The notes under the pieces were generated by a model that was given only the letters and a program-made list of their open reading frames with translations, did no database searches and was not told the DNA's origin. A DNA stretch of 64,000 bases from Ruminiclostridium josui JCM 17888 (GTDB lineage Bacteria > Bacillota > Clostridia > Acetivibrionales > DSM-1351): positions 2,724,001-2,788,000 of the forward strand of contig NZ_JAGE01000001.1 in NCBI RefSeq assembly GCF_000526495.1. The letters are read 5' to 3'. Below are positions 59,101-64,000 of the stretch, one piece after another. How positions within the stretch are numbered: the first letter of the stretch is position 1; every line of letters starts with the position of its first letter. Both the position numbers and the translations under genes were made by a program.

Positions 59101-62100
59101 GAAACTCCCGTAACACATGGGAAAGCTATTGTATTTAAGGACAACCTTGGACTTGGTGACGATTTGGTACAAGAGCTGAAAAACTGCGGGTGGCAGGTTA
59201 TTGAGTTGAGACTCGGCACTCAATATACAAAAACTGATAATAGCAGATATGAGATTTCTGTAGATGAAAGGGATTATATAACCTTTATAAACGAAGTAAA
59301 TTTTGATGGACTTACACATATATTTCATTTATGTACGGCAAATGATATGCAGGAGGTTGAAGATACAGATGCTCTTTCAAATAGCCTGGAAAAGAGTGTT
59401 TACAGCTTGTTTTCACTCACAAAGCATTTAATTGGCAAAGCACAAAATAAGAAAGTGGATATGTATATAGTATCCAGAAATGTAAACTCGGTGACGGGAA
59501 ATGAAGAGTTCCTGCAACCGCAGTATGCATGTGTATTCGGCTTAGCTAAGGTTATTAATAATGAGTATCCGGATTTCAGATGTAGAAGCATTGATAGTGA
59601 CGGTAGTATATCGGCTAAGGACATTATATCAATAATAGGCTGTTCCGATATTGAAGCTCAAGTCGCATTCAGAAATAAGATGTTCTACACAGAAGAGATT
59701 CAGCCAATGAGAACTGAGGCTATACCAGAGGAAATAGTGGAAATCAGTTCCGATGGTGTATATGTAATTACCGGAGGTACCGGTGGAATAGGTCTGGAAA
59801 TATGCAGATATCTTGCTGCCTGTTCTAAGGTGAACCTTGCACTGGTAAACAGGTCTTCTTTGCCTAAACGTGAAATGTGGGATGAAATACTCCAAAAGAA
59901 TGAGGATTCACGTCTATGCAATATATTAGAGAAGCTTAGAGCCATTGAACAACAGGGTTCTCAAATTGTTTGCTACAGTGCTGATGTAAGTGAATATGAG
60001 CAAATGGAAGCTGTAATGGAGGATTTAAGAAGAAAGTTCGGACGAATCAGAGGAATAGTACATAGTGCTGGTATTGCGGGTCAGGGTCTTTTGATGAACA
60101 AAGACTTATGTACATTCCAAAACGTAATTAAGCCAAAGGTATATGGCGCATGGATTCTGGATAAATTGACTGAAAATGAACAGCTTGATATGTTCGTTCT
60201 GTTTTCTTCTATTGCGTCATTTGTTGCATACCCGGGACAAGGAGACTATACGGCAGCTAACTCATTTTTAGATGCATTTTCTGCCTACTGCAGCAAAAAA
60301 GGAAGAAAAATGCTTTCTATTAACTGGCCTGCGTGGAGTGAAACAGGTATGGCAGTAAATCACGGTGTAAATATTGATATGATATTTAAACCAATATCTA
60401 CCGAGGATGCCATAAATGCATTTGGAAGTATAATTCATAAATCTGTCCATAGAGCGATAATAGGTGAACTGGATTATGAAAGCTCAATGATTGAAAAGCT
60501 TCAAATTGGTTTATCAAAAAGTATAAGAGGTATAATTAATAAACACAAAAACAGTTTAATTTCAAACACAAAAAATATTGACACTTTAGCTGATGTTGTT
60601 CTTAAAGGCCGTAAAGATAGCGATTATACTCAGGCAGAAATCAAGGCTGCAAAGATATGGGGAAATATATTTGGACTGCAGGAAGTCAATATATTTGACA
60701 ACTTCTACGATTTGGGCGGAGACTCCGTCTTTGCAATGAAATTAGTAAATAGTTTAAATAAGCATTTAAATGTAAACTTAAGCATTGTAGACGTGCTTAA
60801 TTATCAAAGTGTGAATGAGTTGGGGGCTTACCTTGATGAAAAAGGGCTTAATAATGAAAGTACAATTGAATTAAATGATGTAGCTGTTTTGAAGCGTGCT
60901 GAACATAAAGAGTTTTATCCTGTAACATCGCAGCAAAAAGCTATTTATCTTTTATATCAGAGGTTTCCTGAGAACATCAGCTATAACACACCTATAATAA
61001 TTAACATTGAAGGAAACCCGGATATAGCTCAATTTGAGCAAATATTCAGGCAGTTGATTAAGAGACATGAATCATTAAGGACATCCTTCCATATGCATAA
61101 GGGAGTACCCGTATTTAAAATCCATGATGACGTAACATTTGACATTAAATATTCTGAGGCTGTGGGTACGCCTGTTGAGAAGATAATAAATTCCTTTATA
61201 CGGCCGTATTGTCTGGAAGAACCTACTTTACCGAGAGTAGAGATTGTTAAGACTGGGCTTTTAAACTACACTCTTATGTTAGATGTTCACCATATAATCG
61301 CAGATAGAACTTCGGTAGGGATTATGCTCAATGACTTTTTCAATTTGCTTAAAAATAATCCATTAACTGAGATTGCTGCCCAATATAAAGACTATGCCGA
61401 ATGGCAATACAGCTATTACAACTCGGAAGCAATAAAAAAGACTGAAGAGTATTGGCTTGATGTTTTTAAAGGAGAAATTCCACTGTTAGATATTCCTACA
61501 GATTACAAAAGACCTCCGATACTATCTTATGAAGGTGAAAGTGTCAAATTTTCATTGGATGAGAAGTTGTGTGATGAACTTAACAGTATAGCAGCAACTG
61601 CTAATACAACCATTAATATGGTCTTGACTTCCGCATTCTATATTCTGCTTAATAAGCTAACATCTCAGGAGGACCTAGTTATAGGCTGTAATGTAATGGG
61701 GAGAACCCATGAGGATATTCAGAACACCATGGGGATGTATGTAAATACTATTCCTGTAAGAAGTTATATTAGCGGCGATTTGTCATATAAAACATATTTG
61801 GATAACGTTAAGAACAGTTGTCTGTTAGCATATGACAATCAAAATTACCCGATTGAACGTCTTCTAGAGAAGCTTGACTTTAAGAGAATACAAAACAGAA
61901 ATCCTCTATTTGACGTTTGTTTCAATATGATGAATATTCCTGACAGTATTGGTTCTGATAAGGAAATTTCATTGCAGGGACTTGTTATAAGGCCTGTAGA
62001 TTTTGAAAATAAGACTGCAAAGTTTGATATTACTCTTAGTGCATCTTTATCAGGCAATAAGGTTGAAATGTTCATGGAGTACAGGACATGCTTGTTTAAA

Positions 62101-62256
62101 AGAAATACTATAGAAAGTTTTATAAAGCATTACATTGAGATACTGGAAGTAATTAAAGACGATATTAACATCCGTTTAAACGATATTTTATTGAAAAATG
62201 ATATAGCCGTAATAAAGTACGAAGCAGAAGATGATGGAGATTTTATACTTGATTGA
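56185..62256 (+). CDS. AT-less PKS-NRPS hybrid: KS-DH-KR-ACP-C
   Basis: 2023 residues. An N-terminal docking helix precedes the KS (~38-455; Cys207 in DTACSSS). Then come the DH (~672-945; His705 in EHKVAGNFAMP, Asp872 in HPALLDMA), KR (~1190-1380; no LDD motif), a carrier (~1490-1560; GGDSVFA) and a condensation domain (~1570-2010). The C domain has HHIIADR with His1702, His1703 and Asp1707, where Arg1708 replaces the usual Gly. It passes the polyketide to the amino acid of the next protein. Start GTG 56185 overlaps the stop of the previous gene by one base (TAGTG), preceded by GGAGG. Confidence 0.93.
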   Translation: MEKIKKYIYEQVISQKISKNEAALMLKELYENQEDNNKDIAVIGMDCRLPKANNINEFWDNLLSGIDCIGDFPENRRKDIESFVRNKGKFTNEDFIKQGYIDDISGFDPAFFNISPAEANTMDPVQRLFLMVVWGALEDAGINFSKISGSKTGVFVGKAHLNEPLYKDFIDDFDMIAFNGSATGILSSRISYMLNLNGPSLVIDTACSSSLVALHTACQSLINNDCEVAIVGGVRVMLLPVKDNKLEALESPDYKLRPFDNEANGTVWGEGVSAVVLKPLSKAIKDRDNIYAVIKGSACNNDGASNGISAPNAYAQEKLIVDLWEKKKINPESISYIEAHGTGTALGDPIEIKGITNAFRRFTNKKQICAIGTAKGNIGHLVASSGLAGLIKVLMAMKHKKIPPTINFNEPNAYINFIESPVYFNDRTIEWKDDEKPLRASVSSFGISGTNSYVIVEEPPKLKEKSNIATGKDFVFTLSAKSSTSLKKLICKYVDFLEDETGYDLEDVCFTVNTGRVHHNHRIAIVGNSIAELKGKLAILNKGELRSIPKENIYYGDFRLVSDVKRERADGLITKSDKKKLDELSKSKALEYVECGKNESSLLKDLCDLYVNGADIPWDTLFLESEARKVSLPKYQFDLKRCWPESRGKSPIEARFIKNTSDTEMFHGDNHEIHPLLGKLYLRTLNQDIYINELNPSLQWVIGEHKVAGNFAMPGVSFIEMALCLGKKYFDTEYIRLADMAVIFPLMLREGETKRIQTIVKKLKGYLEFAVVGETEDKNNNNGFIEYVQGKIYPLDEKAEKKLDIALLSEEMDKLGKINPNNFTQGFIQFGSRWTDCVSLSTGKTSAVVELTLPENFAEDLEKYYLHPALLDMALNALALTVKERYLPFAYKNINIYGPTPSKFYSYIHNLKDSDQRQEMKSYNIDFIDSEGKVFAEIEEYTIKKANNISNMEADNPMFYTTKWVQKDLALNETPVTHGKAIVFKDNLGLGDDLVQELKNCGWQVIELRLGTQYTKTDNSRYEISVDERDYITFINEVNFDGLTHIFHLCTANDMQEVEDTDALSNSLEKSVYSLFSLTKHLIGKAQNKKVDMYIVSRNVNSVTGNEEFLQPQYACVFGLAKVINNEYPDFRCRSIDSDGSISAKDIISIIGCSDIEAQVAFRNKMFYTEEIQPMRTEAIPEEIVEISSDGVYVITGGTGGIGLEICRYLAACSKVNLALVNRSSLPKREMWDEILQKNEDSRLCNILEKLRAIEQQGSQIVCYSADVSEYEQMEAVMEDLRRKFGRIRGIVHSAGIAGQGLLMNKDLCTFQNVIKPKVYGAWILDKLTENEQLDMFVLFSSIASFVAYPGQGDYTAANSFLDAFSAYCSKKGRKMLSINWPAWSETGMAVNHGVNIDMIFKPISTEDAINAFGSIIHKSVHRAIIGELDYESSMIEKLQIGLSKSIRGIINKHKNSLISNTKNIDTLADVVLKGRKDSDYTQAEIKAAKIWGNIFGLQEVNIFDNFYDLGGDSVFAMKLVNSLNKHLNVNLSIVDVLNYQSVNELGAYLDEKGLNNESTIELNDVAVLKRAEHKEFYPVTSQQKAIYLLYQRFPENISYNTPIIINIEGNPDIAQFEQIFRQLIKRHESLRTSFHMHKGVPVFKIHDDVTFDIKYSEAVGTPVEKIINSFIRPYCLEEPTLPRVEIVKTGLLNYTLMLDVHHIIADRTSVGIMLNDFFNLLKNNPLTEIAAQYKDYAEWQYSYYNSEAIKKTEEYWLDVFKGEIPLLDIPTDYKRPPILSYEGESVKFSLDEKLCDELNSIAATANTTINMVLTSAFYILLNKLTSQEDLVIGCNVMGRTHEDIQNTMGMYVNTIPVRSYISGDLSYKTYLDNVKNSCLLAYDNQNYPIERLLEKLDFKRIQNRNPLFDVCFNMMNIPDSIGSDKEISLQGLVIRPVDFENKTAKFDITLSASLSGNKVEMFMEYRTCLFKRNTIESFIKHYIEILEVIKDDINIRLNDILLKNDIAVIKYEAEDDGDFILD

Positions 62257-62291
62257 TGAATAGGACATGTAATTAACAAGGAGGATTTGAA

Positions 62292-64000
62292 ATGAGTGTA
62301 TTACGTAAGGTATTGGCTTCCAGCGATAGTTTTTCTGTAGAAAAAAAGTTTTGGGAAGACAGATTATCCGGTGATTTTGTAAACGGAAGTTTTCCATATG
62401 ATTTTAGGGAACAGGATACGGACGAACCAGAGTATGGCATATGCGAATTTGAGTTTGACGGTAAAATTTCATCCAAACTGCTTAGTATCAGTAATAACTC
62501 ACATAAGAGACTTTTCCTAATACTTATGGCAGCAGTTAAGTGTCTCCATTATAAGTATACGGGCTCAAAGGATACCGCTATTGGTACATCGGTGTATAAA
62601 CAGCAAGAAGAAGCAGATTATGTTAATAATATACTCTTAATCAGGGATTCCATAGACGAGGGTACCTCCTTTAAAGATATGCTTCTATTGGTCAGGGAAT
62701 CAGTGAATAAAGCCTATGAAAATGCCAATTACCCTTTAGAATATTTATGGAACGATTCAAAGGAAAATGCAAGGAGATTGTTTGATTCTGCCGTTATATT
62801 ACTTAATATTCATGACAGATCCTATTTAGATAGTGTCATGCCTTCACTGATTTTTTCATTTATAGAAGCTGATGGAGTAATCAAGGGGCATTTGGAGTAC
62901 AATACTAAGCTTTACCGAAGTTCAACTATGCAAAATATGATAGCTCATATGAAGAATTTACTTAAGTTGATTTCGGAAGACATAAACATAAAAATATCAG
63001 ATACAGATATTTTATCACCTGAGGAAATTAATAAGATTCTTTTTGAGTTTAATGATACTGATGCAAATTATCAAAAGGATATGACAATACACAGGATGTT
63101 TGAGGAGCAGGTTGAAAAGACGCCTGACAACATTGCTATTTCCTTTGGTGACAGAAATATAACATATAAAGAACTGAATCAGAAATCAAATCAAGTGGCA
63201 AGGCTTCTGCAGGAGAAGGGGATATTACGCAACAGTATTGTTGCTATAGTTCTGGAACGTTCCCCTGAAATGATAATCGGGGCATTGGGGGTATTGAAGG
63301 CAGGGGGTGCATACCTGCCTATTGATCCCACATATCCTCAAGAGAGAATCAGGTATACTTTGGAAGATTCTGAAACAAAGGTTATGCTGACACGGAATGA
63401 ACTTGTATACGACTTAGACTTTAAGGGAGAGATACTTGATTTAAGTGATGAGGGCATATACCAAGGTGACATTTCTAACATTGAATCAGTAAATTCACCG
63501 GATGATTTGGCATATATAATTTATACTTCCGGTACAACCGGAAAACCCAAAGGTTCAATGATTGAGCATAGAAATGTTATTAGACTTTTATCCAATGACA
63601 AGTTTCAGTTTGATTTCAGCCAAAATGATATTTGGACAATGTTTCATTCATTTTGCTTCGATTTCTCAGTTTGGGAAATGTATGGAGCTTTATTGTATGG
63701 CGGTAAGCTTGTTATTGTACCGAAACATGTTGCACAGGATACAAAGGAGTTTTTAAGCCTTTTAAAACGGGAAAGAGTAACTGTTTTAAACCAAACACCT
63801 ACGGCTTTTTATAACCTCTCGGATATAGAGGAGGAGCAAAACGAAAGGGACTTGAGTATAAGATATGTCATTTTTGGGGGTGAAGCCTTAAAACCTGTTA
63901 AATTGAAGCCTTGGAGAGAGAAGTTTCCCCATGTCAAGTTTATCAACATGTACGGGATAACTGAAACCACCGTTCACGTTACATATAAAGAAATAACCAC
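62292..64000 (+). CDS. NRPS, N-terminal part: half condensation domain and threonine-type A domain (runs off window)
   Basis: Starts at ATG 62292 after AAGGAGG and stays open to the edge (569 residues visible). Residues ~1-250 match only the second half of a condensation domain (starting near FWEDRLSGD), without HHxxxDG. The A domain follows: YKELNQKSN (A1), YIIYTSGTTGKPKGS (A3), FCFDFSVWEMYG (A4), NQTPTAF, VIFGGEA and FINMYGITETTVH. The ten-residue pocket read from these is D-F-W-N-I-G-M-V-H (the last Lys lies outside the window), the known code for L-threonine. Confidence 0.92.
   Translation, partial: MSVLRKVLASSDSFSVEKKFWEDRLSGDFVNGSFPYDFREQDTDEPEYGICEFEFDGKISSKLLSISNNSHKRLFLILMAAVKCLHYKYTGSKDTAIGTSVYKQQEEADYVNNILLIRDSIDEGTSFKDMLLLVRESVNKAYENANYPLEYLWNDSKENARRLFDSAVILLNIHDRSYLDSVMPSLIFSFIEADGVIKGHLEYNTKLYRSSTMQNMIAHMKNLLKLISEDINIKISDTDILSPEEINKILFEFNDTDANYQKDMTIHRMFEEQVEKTPDNIAISFGDRNITYKELNQKSNQVARLLQEKGILRNSIVAIVLERSPEMIIGALGVLKAGGAYLPIDPTYPQERIRYTLEDSETKVMLTRNELVYDLDFKGEILDLSDEGIYQGDISNIESVNSPDDLAYIIYTSGTTGKPKGSMIEHRNVIRLLSNDKFQFDFSQNDIWTMFHSFCFDFSVWEMYGALLYGGKLVIVPKHVAQDTKEFLSLLKRERVTVLNQTPTAFYNLSDIEEEQNERDLSIRYVIFGGEALKPVKLKPWREKFPHVKFINMYGITETTVHVTYKEIT

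Noticed and set aside
47636-62256. Integrated AT or ER domains in the PKS
   Set aside because: Only AT-docking-type linkers follow the KS domains; no GHSxGE motif and no ER cofactor motif are present in these proteins.

Overview
The window reads as chromosomal DNA of a low-GC Gram-positive anaerobe of the class Clostridia. The support is strongly AT-rich codon use, AGGAGG-type ribosome binding sites, a T-box valS leader, a glmS ribozyme, a cdaA-cdaR-glmM-glmS block and near-consensus TTGACA/TATAAT promoters. The gene set resembles the Ruminiclostridium group (an inference; no 16S or other marker is present). I saw no rRNA, tRNA or CRISPR array.

Left part, about 1-31500, is mostly core genome. 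In order: the end of a membrane protein; an ECF nickel/cobalt transporter (cbiM, cbiQ, cbiO) with a DUF3842 gene and the nickel-binding protein CooT; a TPR protein; a MarR regulator divergent from a heterodimeric ABC exporter; a DUF1015 protein; a PRC-barrel protein and an AI-2E family membrane protein; a T-box leader with a small membrane protein and valS; a subtilisin-like peptidase paired with a toroid-repeat lipoprotein; a cysteine-desulfurase-like enzyme; nadE; cdaA-cdaR; an FAD oxidoreductase; glmM; and the glmS ribozyme with glmS.

Middle part, about 31600-41300, is an accessory island of nested insertions. An intact IS256-family element has an exact 8-bp target duplication. Next to it are two unrecognised genes, one secreted. 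A tnsA-like gene, a trace of a Tn7-type transposon, is cut off by an IS21-family element. That element's istB is split by a 3968-bp plasmid-like segment, and the missing istB C-terminus resumes in frame on the far side. The segment carries a Rep_3-like initiator without a start codon, a small gene with a structured leader, a candidate structured RNA from an overlapping divergent promoter, a small secreted protein, a VanZ-like protein and three leftward genes.

Right part, 41400-64000, is the start of a large biosynthetic cluster that runs off the window. A consensus promoter drives a MutS-like ATPase gene. It is followed by a fatty-acyl-AMP ligase with carrier domain, a free-standing acyltransferase, two AT-less polyketide synthases (KS-KR-ACP-KS-DH-KR-ACP, then KS-DH-KR-ACP-C) and an NRPS whose A domain carries the threonine specificity code. 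If colinear, the enzymes would extend a fatty acyl starter by three C2 units to a 7-hydroxy-2,4-dienoyl chain and join it to threonine. Two half-condensation domains and the adjacent MutS-like protein are the least ordinary parts of the cluster.
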